Assembly: GCA_043819695.1 (NCBI GenBank)
Contig: JBDREM010000231.1
Span: 1 to 44,650 of the forward strand
Direction: 5' to 3'
Source of the DNA: CAYLQD01 sp043819695
GTDB taxonomy: Bacteria; Planctomycetota; PUPC01
Length of the DNA stretch: 44,650 nt
In this document: positions 31,352 through 38,870 of the stretch, in pieces
Layout: each line of letters begins with the position of its first letter
Numbering within the stretch: the stretch's first letter is position 1
Position numbers and translations under genes: made by a program
The notes under the pieces: generated by a model
Seen by the model: only the letters and a program-made list of their open reading frames with translations
Databases searched by the model: none
Told to the model about the DNA's origin: nothing

Positions 31352-31612
31352 TCATCCTTCCAAAGCATACTTGTCGAGCAGGGCGCGGACCTCGGGCACG
31401 ATGTAGAGGCTTTCGGTCTCGGGCGCGGCGGCGAGCGCCCTGGCCATCACGGCGACGCGGTCGGGCGCGTCGAGGCTGTCGTTCACGGCGAGCACCTCCT
31501 TGCCGCGGATGAGGCACAGGCCGCCCTCGCCTTCGTAGCGGACGTGGCGGATCTCGATGCCGAGCCGCTCGGCGATCTTAGTGAGTTCGGATTCGATCTC
31601 TTCCCATTCCAT
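31352..31612 (-). CDS. Conserved small protein of unknown function
   Basis: The 86-residue protein (MEWEEIESELTKIAERLGIE) has a helical start, a central beta hairpin (HVRYEGEGGLCLIRGKEVLA) and a C-terminal helix (VPEVRALLDKYALEG). Proteins of this shape occur in several anaerobic phyla beside nucleotide or metal enzymes, but I know no assigned role. It lies between the diacylglycerol kinase-like gene (12 bases upstream) and the MazG gene (its stop is six bases past the MazG start), so all three are probably co-transcribed. Confidence 0.7.
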   Translation of the reverse strand: MEWEEIESELTKIAERLGIEIRHVRYEGEGGLCLIRGKEVLAVNDSLDAPDRVAVMARALAAAPETESLYIVPEVRALLDKYALEG

Positions 31613-31624
31613 CGTCGATGTCCA

Positions 31625-32500
31625 TCAGGGCACGATGAGGGGGAGCCGCGCGGGCAGCAGCTCGATGCGAACGGGCAGCTTGCCGATGAAGTCGCCGTCG
31701 GCCTGGATGGGCAACTCGTCGTCGGACGCGAGTTCGACCGATTTCCCGCGCAGGTGCGAGGTGTCGTCGTAGTCGAGGATATGACGCCGCAGGCCGCCCC
31801 AGATGTAGCGGACGAGGTCCTTGCGCCTGCGGCCGCGCATGAGGCAGATATCGAGCAGGCCGTCGGTCGGGTCCGCTTCCTCGAGGAACCCGAACGGGCC
31901 GCCGTAGCTGTGGACGTTGCTGATGAGCGCGCAGGTCGCGGCTCCGGCCGGCTTGCCGTCGACGGTCACCTGCATCTGCGGGAAGCGATACGTGAAGAGC
32001 GCCTTGAGCGTCGGGCCGACGTAGTTGAGCATTGTGATGCGGCCGGTGCGGCTCTGGTAGAGCGACATTGCGACGGCGGCGTCGAATCCGGCGCCGGCGA
32101 AGAGGAGGAAGCGCCGCCCGCCGATGTCGCCGACGTCGAGCATCTCGGTCTTTCCTTGCAAGATCATATCGCATACGCGCCGCACGCTGTACGGAATTCC
32201 GTACTCCTTCGCGAGCACGTTGCCCGTGCCGGTCGGGAAGATGGTGACCGGGATGTTCTTGTCGCCGACGCCGTTGACGACTTCGTTCAGCGTGCCGTCG
32301 CCGCCGACGGAGAGGATGACGGAGACGTCGTCGGGGTCCGCCTCTTTAGCGGCGGCGCGCGCCGATCCCTTCGCCATGGTCCAGAGAAGCTCGACCTCAT
32401 AGTCGTGCTCGCGCAGGAGCGCCTCGAGCCGCGGCGCGTTTCGCCGGCCGAAGCCGAGCCCGGATATCGGGTTGACGATCATCAGGCATTTCTTCGCCAT
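31625..32500 (-). CDS. Diacylglycerol/lipid kinase family protein (YegS/DgkB-type)
   Basis: Members phosphorylate diacylglycerol or related lipids at the inner membrane. The 291-residue protein has the nucleotide-binding motif GGDGTLNEVVNG, IPTGTGN-like FPTGTGNVLAK, and the C-terminal beta-sandwich (IWGGLRRHI, PIQADGDFIGKLPVRIELLP). The substrate cannot be told from sequence. It heads the operon with the 86-residue protein and MazG, behind a recognisable promoter. Confidence 0.88.
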   Translation of the reverse strand: MAKKCLMIVNPISGLGFGRRNAPRLEALLREHDYEVELLWTMAKGSARAAAKEADPDDVSVILSVGGDGTLNEVVNGVGDKNIPVTIFPTGTGNVLAKEYGIPYSVRRVCDMILQGKTEMLDVGDIGGRRFLLFAGAGFDAAVAMSLYQSRTGRITMLNYVGPTLKALFTYRFPQMQVTVDGKPAGAATCALISNVHSYGGPFGFLEEADPTDGLLDICLMRGRRRKDLVRYIWGGLRRHILDYDDTSHLRGKSVELASDDELPIQADGDFIGKLPVRIELLPARLPLIVP

Positions 32501-32526
32501 CTACTACTCCGGATTCTCCGGCGGGA

Positions 32527-32555
32527 ATAGTATCACCTTCGGTCCGCAAGCGCAA
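32527..32555 (-). promoter_or_regulatory. Promoter of the lipid kinase-mazG operon
   Basis: The minus strand has TTGCGC (32550-32555), a 17-base spacer and TACTAT (32527-32532), ending 26 bases before the ATG at 32500. Confidence 0.6.
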
Positions 32556-32569
32556 GAAGCCGACCTGAG

Positions 32570-32592
32570 CGTAATCGTTCCGAAGAGCGTGT
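32570..32592 (+). repeat. 23-bp dispersed repeat, copy 2
   Basis: CGTAATCGTTCCGAAGAGCG plus three bases matches the minus strand at 27510-27532 at 21 of 23 positions. It lies in the intergenic DNA (32556-32732) between divergent genes. That DNA otherwise holds only a startless open frame ending at 32749, which I do not call a gene. Confidence 0.55.
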
Positions 32593-32732
32593 TTCGCCCC
32601 TTCTGGGCTCCCGTGTCGAAGTTTCCGTTTCTTGGCTGAAGAACTACGCGACCGCGAAGAAGGCGACGGCGAACGACCTCAGGGAGGCGTGCGTCAATTC
32701 CTATGAACGAGCTATGTTTTTTGCCTTCGCCC

Positions 32733-32761
32733 TTGACGAGCCGGGCTGACCAGGATATAAA
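32733..32761 (+). promoter_or_regulatory. Promoter of the HTH/Cys-rich gene, predicted leaderless
   Basis: TTGACG (32733-32738), a 17-base spacer and TATAAA (32756-32761). Only six bases (GAGGGG) separate the -10 box from the ATG at 32768. Confidence 0.7.
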
Positions 32762-32767
32762 GAGGGG

Positions 32768-33304
32768 ATGAAGCACCTGGCGGCGGAACAGATATCACCG
32801 AAGCGGATCACCGAAATCCGCTGCGCGCTGGGCGCGAGCGACGCCGAACTCGCCGGCCTGCTTGGCGTTCGCGCCGGCACCCTTCGGGCCTATGAAGAGG
32901 GCAGGGCAGCTCCGCCGGAGAGGGCCGCTCGAATCCTCGCCCGTATCCTCGCCTCGCACAACCGCGGCGCGGGCCGGTGCGCCGCCGGATGCTGGGAGGT
33001 CCGGCGTTGCTCCGCGGCCGACCGCGCGGATTGCGCGTCGTACAGGCTCAACGGCGGCGAGGTCTGCTGGCTGCTGACCGACGGTCTCTGCGCGGCCGGC
33101 AAGCCGGAACAGGCGGGCATCGAGGCAGGCGCGTGTCACGCGTGCGCGCTGTTCAAGATGCTCGATGACGCAGATTATCGGCCGCCGCGCGGCCGGCGCT
33201 CCGCCGCTGGACGCGCGCCCGCAGCCGCGACGGGGGAGCCTGACCCGGAGGGATGCGTTTTATGTGGCATGCCACGGCCCGAAAGGGCCCCATCCGGACG
33301 TTAG
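32768..33304 (+). CDS. HTH-domain protein with two-CW-type cysteine domain
   Basis: The 178-residue protein has an XRE-like helix-turn-helix (about residues 14-60: ITEIRCALGASDAELAGLLG, VRAGTLRAYEEGR). A Cys-rich domain follows in which two cysteines are followed by Trp (CWEVRRCSAADRADC, EVCWLLTDGLC, ACHACALFKML). This matches the two-CW type of putative metal-binding or redox-sensing domain found fused to signalling proteins. A further CxxC (CVLCGMP) stands near the C-terminus. Together this suggests a metal- or redox-responsive regulator; the target is unknown. The ATG lies where transcription should begin. Confidence 0.75.
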   Translation: MKHLAAEQISPKRITEIRCALGASDAELAGLLGVRAGTLRAYEEGRAAPPERAARILARILASHNRGAGRCAAGCWEVRRCSAADRADCASYRLNGGEVCWLLTDGLCAAGKPEQAGIEAGACHACALFKMLDDADYRPPRGRRSAAGRAPAAATGEPDPEGCVLCGMPRPERAPSGR

Positions 33305-33361
33305 TTCCCTATTCTTGAGATAGCTGAGCATCGCACTTCTTGTGCTGTAAGGAGTCTAGCC

Positions 33362-34567
33362 ATGCGCAAGACGATAGCCGAGATTAACGACAAGATCAAG
33401 CAGGGCTCGGCCGTTGTGGTGACGGCCGAGGAGATCATTGACATAGTCGGCAGGAAGGGGGTGAAGGAAGCGGCCGCGGAGGTGGACGTCGTGACGACGG
33501 GCACGTTCGGGCCGATGTGCTCATCCGGCGCGTACATCAACGTCGGCCACCTCAAGCCGAAGATGAAGCTCGGCGGCGGCCACGTCACGCTCAACGGCGT
33601 GACGGCGTACGCCGGGCTCGCGGCCGTCGACATCCAGATCGGCGCCACTGCGATGCCCGAGGATGACCCGCTCAACAAGGTCTTCCCCGGCGCGTTCGCC
33701 TACGGCGGAGGGCACGTCATCGAGGACCTCGTCGCAGGGAAGGACGTGCGCCTCGCCGCCGCCGCGTATGGGACCGACTGCTACCCGCGGAAGAAGGTCG
33801 ACAGCTACATCAACATCAAGGACCTGAACGAGGCTGTGCTGTTCAACCCGCGCAACTGCTACCAGAACTACAACTGCGCCGTGAACCTCTCGGACAAGAC
33901 GATCTACACCTACATGGGCACGCTCAAGCCGGAGCTCGGCAACGCGAACTACTGCAGCGCCGGCCAGCTGTCGCCGCTCCTCAACGATCCGTTCTACCGG
34001 ACGTTGGGCCTCGGCACCCGCATCTTCCTCGGCGGCGGCGTAGGGTACATCACGTGGCAGGGCACGCAGCACAACCCGGACGTCCCGCGGCACGACAACG
34101 GCGTCACCAGGGGCGGAGCGGGGACGCTCGCCGTCATCGGCGACCTCAAGCAGATGAAGCCCGAGTTCCTCATCGGCACGTCCTTCCGCGGATACGGCTG
34201 CACGCTCACCGTCGGCCTCGGAATACCGATCCCGATCCTCGACGAAGAAGTCTGCCGCTTCACGGCCGTCACCGACGCCGACATCACCGCGCCCATTATC
34301 GATTACAGCGACGCGTACCCGAACGCGAAGCCGGGCAACCTCGGCGAGGTGACATACGCGGAACTTCGCAGCGGCAAGATCATCGTTCAGGACAAGGAGG
34401 TCCCGACGGCCTCGCTCTCGAGCTACTCGAAGGCGGTCGAGATCGCCGAGACGCTCAAGGAGTGGATCCTGGCGGGCAGCTTCGATCTGACGCAGCCGGT
34501 GTTGCCGCTGCCGACGGCAGGCGAGGGTTACAAGTTCAAGCCGTTCGTCGAGCGGCCTGCCGAATAA
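33362..34567 (+). CDS. Homocysteine biosynthesis protein, DUF39/HcyS family
   Basis: Members of this family (MA1821 in Methanosarcina) form homocysteine by adding sulfide-derived sulfur to aspartate semialdehyde, a route found in methanogens and some anaerobic bacteria. The 401-residue protein matches the family: VVTTGTFGPMCSSGAYINVG, LGGGHVTLNGV, YGTDCYPRK, GLGTRIFLGGGVGYI, FRGYGCTLTVGLGIPIPILDE. It has no C-terminal CBS domains, and the small ferredoxin/NIL partner is not adjacent. An AAGGAG site precedes the ATG. Confidence 0.85.
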   Translation: MRKTIAEINDKIKQGSAVVVTAEEIIDIVGRKGVKEAAAEVDVVTTGTFGPMCSSGAYINVGHLKPKMKLGGGHVTLNGVTAYAGLAAVDIQIGATAMPEDDPLNKVFPGAFAYGGGHVIEDLVAGKDVRLAAAAYGTDCYPRKKVDSYINIKDLNEAVLFNPRNCYQNYNCAVNLSDKTIYTYMGTLKPELGNANYCSAGQLSPLLNDPFYRTLGLGTRIFLGGGVGYITWQGTQHNPDVPRHDNGVTRGGAGTLAVIGDLKQMKPEFLIGTSFRGYGCTLTVGLGIPIPILDEEVCRFTAVTDADITAPIIDYSDAYPNAKPGNLGEVTYAELRSGKIIVQDKEVPTASLSSYSKAVEIAETLKEWILAGSFDLTQPVLPLPTAGEGYKFKPFVERPAE

Positions 34568-34582
34568 GCTCACGAGTGCAAG

Positions 34583-34612
34583 GGCGGCGCCCTCTGCGCG
34601 GAGGGCGCCGCC
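34583..34612 (+). terminator. Strong GC hairpin after the DUF39 gene
   Basis: A perfect 12-bp stem (GGCGGCGCCCTC, loop TGCGCG, GAGGGCGCCGCC) begins 15 bases after the stop codon. It has no T-run, so it may act as a Rho-type or stability element rather than a classical terminator. Confidence 0.6.
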
Positions 34613-34693
34613 GCGCACGCGGCTTCCGCCCGCGCCGCCGCCCGGCTCAACCGGCCGGCGAAATTGCCGAACATGTATGTATGACGGCCCCGC

Positions 34694-34722
34694 TTGAAAG
34701 GGCAGGGGCCTAAGCATATAAT
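34694..34722 (+). promoter_or_regulatory. Promoter of pilT
   Basis: TTGAAA (34694-34699), a 17-base spacer and consensus TATAAT (34717-34722), giving a leader of about 33 bases with a GGAGG ribosome site. Confidence 0.8.
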
Positions 34723-34761
34723 CTGCGCTCCTTTGGACGGCAGTTCGAGCGGAGGACGTGC

Positions 34762-35871
34762 ATGGCTGGTGGCGGAAACGGACGGCCGGTCACCGAGATG
34801 GGGATCGACGCTTATTTCAACACGCTGCCCGAGCTGGGAGCGTCCGACCTCCACCTGAAGGTCGGAGCGCCCGTGATGGTGCGCATCGCAGGGATCCTGA
34901 GGGCGCTCGACATGCCGCCCGTCACGCCCGAGCAGGCGCAGGAGATCTGCTGCTCGATCCTCAGCGAAGACCAGCTCCAGGAGCTCGAGACGGCCGGCAG
35001 CGTCGACCTGGCTCACTCGACGTCCGAGGACTGCCGCGTCCGCGTCAACATCTTCTATCAGCGCGGAACGCTGAGCATGGCCGCGCGGTACGTCAACTCG
35101 CAGGCTCCCAACTTCCGCGAGCTCATGTTGCCCGAGGCGACGCTGAAGAAGATCGCGCTGGCCGAGTCGGGCCTCGTCATTGTCGCCGGAGCAACCGGCA
35201 CCGGGAAGTCGACCACCCTCGCCGCGATGGTGAACCACATCAACGAGACGCGTAAGTGCCATATCCTCACGCTCGAGGACCCCATCGAGTATGTGTTTAA
35301 GGACAACAAGGCGATCATCAATCAGCGCGAGATCGGCATCGACTCCGAATCCTTCCGGACGGCCCTCAAGCACGCCCTGCGCGAAGACCCCGACGTCATC
35401 TTCATGGGCGAGATGCGCGACGCCGAGACCGTCTCGACCGGCCTGACCGCTGCGGAAACCGGGCACCTTGTCTTTGGCACCCTCCACGCCGCCACCGCGC
35501 CCCAGGTCGTCGGCCGCCTGCTCGACCTCTTCACCGGCGACAAACAGCCGCAGATGCGCAAGAGCCTCGTGTTCAACCTCCGCGCCGTCATCTGCCAGAA
35601 GCTCCTGCGCTGCACGAAGAAGGACAGGAAGCGCGTGCCGGCGTACGAGATCATGATTTGCAACGCGCCGATTCGGAAGCACATCGACGACGGCGACGAC
35701 GAGAAGATTTCCGACGTGATCAGGGGGAGCCGGTCGGACGGAATGATCGACTTCACGCACAGCCTGTACGAGCTCGTGCAGAATCGGCTCGTGACGGAGC
35801 AGGAAGCGCTGGCGAGCGCGCCGAATCCCAACGCACTTCAGTCCCTCTTCGACGGGCTCGACATCAAGTAG
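34762..35871 (+). CDS. pilT: Type IV pilus retraction ATPase PilT/PilU family
   Basis: PilT depolymerises type IV pili, driving twitching and DNA uptake. The 369-residue protein starts with the PilT-type N-domain (ASDLHLKVGAPVMVRI), followed by Walker A GATGTGKSTT, the Asp box LTLEDPIEYV, Walker B (DPDVIFMGEMRD) and the His box GHLVFGTLHA. The C-terminal region (PAYEIMICNAPIRKHI) shows the family motif in a variant form, so PilT and PilU cannot be separated surely. No other pilus gene is in the window. Confidence 0.9.
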   Translation: MAGGGNGRPVTEMGIDAYFNTLPELGASDLHLKVGAPVMVRIAGILRALDMPPVTPEQAQEICCSILSEDQLQELETAGSVDLAHSTSEDCRVRVNIFYQRGTLSMAARYVNSQAPNFRELMLPEATLKKIALAESGLVIVAGATGTGKSTTLAAMVNHINETRKCHILTLEDPIEYVFKDNKAIINQREIGIDSESFRTALKHALREDPDVIFMGEMRDAETVSTGLTAAETGHLVFGTLHAATAPQVVGRLLDLFTGDKQPQMRKSLVFNLRAVICQKLLRCTKKDRKRVPAYEIMICNAPIRKHIDDGDDEKISDVIRGSRSDGMIDFTHSLYELVQNRLVTEQEALASAPNPNALQSLFDGLDIK

Positions 35872-35922
35872 GCCGCCCGTGACCGCTCCGGCAGGAACGA
35901 ACGCTCTCGAGACTTGCGCCCA

Positions 35923-36573
35923 GTGAATGCGGTAATCTTCGACAACGACGGCGTGCTTGTTGACAGCGAGCCGCTCCACCGTGTCGCGTGGGAGCGGACC
36001 TTCGGCCCGCGCGGCGTCGTCGTGCCCGAGGAGGACTACGAGTGGAGCATCGGGCGGCGCGACCTCGTCTTTGCGCAACGCATCATCGATAAGTTCGGCA
36101 TGACCGAGACGGCCAGCGACGTGCGGGATGAGAAGCACACCCACCTGCGCGTGCTGCTCGATGAGGAATCGCAAACGTTCGACGGCGGCCCGGAGCTCGT
36201 CCGCAAGCTCGCGGAAACCCACCGCCTGGGTATCACGACCTCCGCAATGCGGGCGGAGATTCAGATCGTGCTCGAGCGGTTCGCACTCGACGGCCTCTTC
36301 CATTCCGTCGTTACGAACGAAGACGTGACTCATCACAAGCCGCACCCCGAGCCTTACCTGCTGTGCTCCGAGCGCCTGGAGGTCGCGCCGGAGAACTGCG
36401 CCGTCTTCGAGGATTCGGTCACGGGGATCGAGGCCGCGAAGGCCGCCGGGATGCGCGTCATCGCCTTCACGAGCACCTTCCCCGCGGAAGCGCTGTCATC
36501 GGCCGACGCGATAGTCGAGAGCCTCGCCGACACGGACAAGCTTGTGGCGCTCGTCCGTTCACTGCAACGATAA
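35923..36573 (+). CDS. HAD-superfamily phosphatase, beta-phosphoglucomutase-like
   Basis: The 216-residue protein (from a GTG at 35923) has the HAD motifs: VIFDNDGVLVDSEPLHR with the nucleophile Asp and the second Asp, the Ser/Thr motif GITTSAMR, Lys in HHKPHPEPYL, and FEDSVTGIEAAKAAGM. The helical cap between motifs 1 and 2 places it with phosphoglycolate phosphatases and beta-phosphoglucomutases; the substrate is open. A TTG at 35914 is an alternative start. It follows pilT by 51 bases and probably shares its transcript. Confidence 0.85.
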   Translation: MNAVIFDNDGVLVDSEPLHRVAWERTFGPRGVVVPEEDYEWSIGRRDLVFAQRIIDKFGMTETASDVRDEKHTHLRVLLDEESQTFDGGPELVRKLAETHRLGITTSAMRAEIQIVLERFALDGLFHSVVTNEDVTHHKPHPEPYLLCSERLEVAPENCAVFEDSVTGIEAAKAAGMRVIAFTSTFPAEALSSADAIVESLADTDKLVALVRSLQR

Positions 36574-36648
36574 CGCGCGCGCGCCGCCGCTCGCCCGGTC
36601 CGCAATAGCGTCGCCGCTCCCGATGTATGAATCACTGGCGTCCTTTTC

Positions 36649-36677
36649 TTGACTGAGGTGCCGCAGTGGAGTACCAT
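36649..36677 (+). promoter_or_regulatory. Promoter of the zinc-ribbon/HEAT protein gene
   Basis: TTGACT (36649-36654), a 17-base spacer and TACCAT (36672-36677). Transcription would begin near 36684, which excludes the GTG at 36666 as the start codon and supports the ATG at 36723. Confidence 0.65.
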
Positions 36678-36722
36678 TTACTTAAGGCGGGGCCATTGGG
36701 CTTGGAGTTGAGGGCGGACGGC

Positions 36723-38582
36723 ATGGAAGCAACGACCTGCAGTTCCTGCGGCCGCCAGATGTCCCTCAAGGACCTGGCGAACAATTCCTTCCGCGAAGTG
36801 AACGGGGAGCTGCACTGCCCCGAATGCCTGTTGAAGCTGGGGCATCCGCGGAAAATGCGCTGCCCGAACTGCGGCAAGGAAACGACCGCCGTCCTCCACC
36901 AGGGCAAATACGCCTGCACCCACTGCGGCCACCAGATGGGCGGCCGCCAGGAGAAGGGAGTGATTGCGTCTGCAAAGCCGGCCACCAGCCGGGAAGCCGC
37001 GCAGAAAAAGCCGAAGGCCACGCCCATCACTGTTCCGCGGCGCCGGAAGAACCGGGCTGTACCGATCCTCGCCGTGCTCGCCAGTTCCTTGGCCGCGCTT
37101 GCGCTGATCTTTGGCGCTCTCCTCATCCGGGCGGGCTCAGGCCGCAACGCCGGGCGGGCGCCCGCTCCCGCGCCGAAGAACCAACTGACCGACGACGAGA
37201 AGATCCTGCTCGGCGTCCGTGAGTGGCAGAAGCAGCGCCCCACAGACCACGCCGGCGCCATCAAGATGTACAGGGCGGCGATCGCGCACATGCAGAGCCC
37301 GATTCTCAAGATGGAAGCGGAAAAGACGGTCGTCGATCTCGAGGACAAGCTCGCGAAGGCCGAGCGCGCCCCCGCGGCCGGCCGGCAGGAACAGGACGAG
37401 CTGGCTCGCAAGCCGGCGGCGGCCCGGCAGGAAATCGAGCGTCTGAAGACGCCGCCGGCGCCGCGCACGCCCGCTCAGAAGCCAGACGCCCCGCCGCCGA
37501 AACCGCGCGACCCGGTTCCGGAGCCGAAACCAGAGCCGGCCGTCACGCCGCCGAAGCCGAAGACGCCGGAAACGTTCGAACCCGAGGACGAGGCAAAGAC
37601 CGCGTACCTCGCCGCGATGGCGGAAGCCGGCAAGCTCATCGGCCGGCGTCAATACGGCGCCGCAATGGCGGCACTGAAGGCCGTTACCGACAAGCACGGC
37701 GACACCGAGTGGGGCGCGGCCGCCGAGACCGAGCGGAAGCGCATCCGAGGCGACGCATATCAGGAGTTCAACAAGCTGAGCGAACGCGCCGAGGTGCTCC
37801 GCCGGGCCGGCGACGGCAGCGGCGCCCGCGAGCTCTACGCCACGGCCCGGATGTTCGGCGTGCGCGAAATCGACGAAATCATCCATCAGAAGCTCGCGAT
37901 GATACGCCGCGAGGAAGAGGCGGGGCCGGCGGCCGCGAAGCCCAGGGAGTTGTCGGCCGCGGTGAAGGAACAGATCGGCGTCCTTAGCAGCGGCGCGGCA
38001 CACGAACGAAGCGATGCCGCGCTCAGGCTGGGCGATCTCGGCGACCGCGACGCCGTGCCGTACCTCGCCGCCGCGCTGAAGGACAAGAACTGGTCGGTCC
38101 GCTCGCGCGCCGCCATCAGCCTCAACAAGCTCGGCGACGCGTCCGCCGTGCCCGCGTTGATCGAGGCGCTCGACGACGAGGCCGAGCCGGTGAACTACGA
38201 CGTGCACGAGGCGCTCAAGGCACTCACCAAGCAGGGCTTCGCCCGTGACGAGAAGGCGAAGTGGCGCGCCTGGCACCGGAACACGACGGCGGCGGAGACG
38301 AACGAGGCCCCCGTGCGCCCGCTGCCCGCCGGGGCCTCGCAGTTCGCGGCGACCATCCTCGTCCGAAAGTACGACCCCGCGATCGTGAGTTTCCTCGTGC
38401 CGAAGGAAATCACCCTCGGCGTCGGCACAAAGGTGGGCGTCTTCCGCGGGGCCAGCCGGGTGTGCGACGTCCTCGTGCAGCAGATTACCGAAGGCGGCCA
38501 GGCGTTCGGAGCGATCGAAGGATTGGCCGCCGGGAGCAAGCTCGGCCCCGGCGACAAAGTGGCCATTCACCTCCCGAAATAG
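36723..38582 (+). CDS. Zinc-ribbon, transmembrane, HEAT-repeat protein
   Basis: The 619-residue protein starts MEATTCSSCGRQMS. Four CxxC knuckles (Cys6/9, 32/35, 47/50, 65/68) make two zinc ribbons on the cytoplasmic side. A single membrane helix follows at about residues 113-136. Outside are a helical region, a Pro/Lys-rich spacer (about 245-300), a TPR-like helical part, a short HEAT stretch (DAVPYLAAALKDKNWSVRSRAAISL) and a small C-terminal beta domain (FLVPKEITLGVGTKVGVFRG). This architecture recalls Planctomycetota proteins of unknown role. It ends six bases from the convergent DUF167 gene. Confidence 0.75.
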   Translation: MEATTCSSCGRQMSLKDLANNSFREVNGELHCPECLLKLGHPRKMRCPNCGKETTAVLHQGKYACTHCGHQMGGRQEKGVIASAKPATSREAAQKKPKATPITVPRRRKNRAVPILAVLASSLAALALIFGALLIRAGSGRNAGRAPAPAPKNQLTDDEKILLGVREWQKQRPTDHAGAIKMYRAAIAHMQSPILKMEAEKTVVDLEDKLAKAERAPAAGRQEQDELARKPAAARQEIERLKTPPAPRTPAQKPDAPPPKPRDPVPEPKPEPAVTPPKPKTPETFEPEDEAKTAYLAAMAEAGKLIGRRQYGAAMAALKAVTDKHGDTEWGAAAETERKRIRGDAYQEFNKLSERAEVLRRAGDGSGARELYATARMFGVREIDEIIHQKLAMIRREEEAGPAAAKPRELSAAVKEQIGVLSSGAAHERSDAALRLGDLGDRDAVPYLAAALKDKNWSVRSRAAISLNKLGDASAVPALIEALDDEAEPVNYDVHEALKALTKQGFARDEKAKWRAWHRNTTAAETNEAPVRPLPAGASQFAATILVRKYDPAIVSFLVPKEITLGVGTKVGVFRGASRVCDVLVQQITEGGQAFGAIEGLAAGSKLGPGDKVAIHLPK

Positions 38583-38588
38583 GCCCGC

Positions 38589-38870
38589 TCAGGCAAGCGC
38601 GTTCACGTCCCCGGGCATTCTCCCCTCCACGCGAAACAGCTTGTCACGCGACGCGGCGCCCGAGACGAGCGTGACCGCCGCCTTTCGTACGCCGAGCGCC
38701 TTCGCGAGCGCCGCCGCGATGGCATCGTTCGCGCGGCCGCGCTCGGGCGGACGAGTCACCGCGACCTTCAGCGCGCCGCGGTACTCGCCGGCGATCCTCT
38801 CGCACGACGCACCCGGCTGTGCGCGAACCGGAACGAGCACGCCATTCCCATCGGCGGTCGCGCGAATCAT
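38589..38870 (-). CDS. DUF167/YggU-family protein
   Basis: The 93-residue protein is a small alpha/beta protein of the YggU family, with the usual VRAQPGASCERIAGEY, ALKVAVTRPPERGRANDAIA and VSGAASRDKLFRV segments. It often lies beside proC, as it does here with the kinase in between. The cellular role is unknown. The ATG overlaps the kinase stop as ATGA and has a GAAGAAG site. Confidence 0.88.
   Translation of the reverse strand: MIRATADGNGVLVPVRAQPGASCERIAGEYRGALKVAVTRPPERGRANDAIAAALAKALGVRKAAVTLVSGAASRDKLFRVEGRMPGDVNALA

Noticed and set aside
32531..32749. Plus-strand frame ending LREACVNSYERAMFFAFALD and a few more residues
   Set aside because: It has partly gene-like codon use, but no start codon of any usual kind. 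It also overlaps the dispersed 23-bp repeat and the promoter of the next gene, so it is at best a gene fragment.
33274..33287. Hairpin GGCCC-GAAA-GGGCC as terminator of the HTH/two-CW gene
   Set aside because: It is inside the coding region, before the stop codon, with no T-run.
36666..36722. GTG start at 36666 for the zinc-ribbon protein
   Set aside because: It lies upstream of the predicted transcription start of its own promoter, and the extra 19 residues add nothing that looks like a domain.
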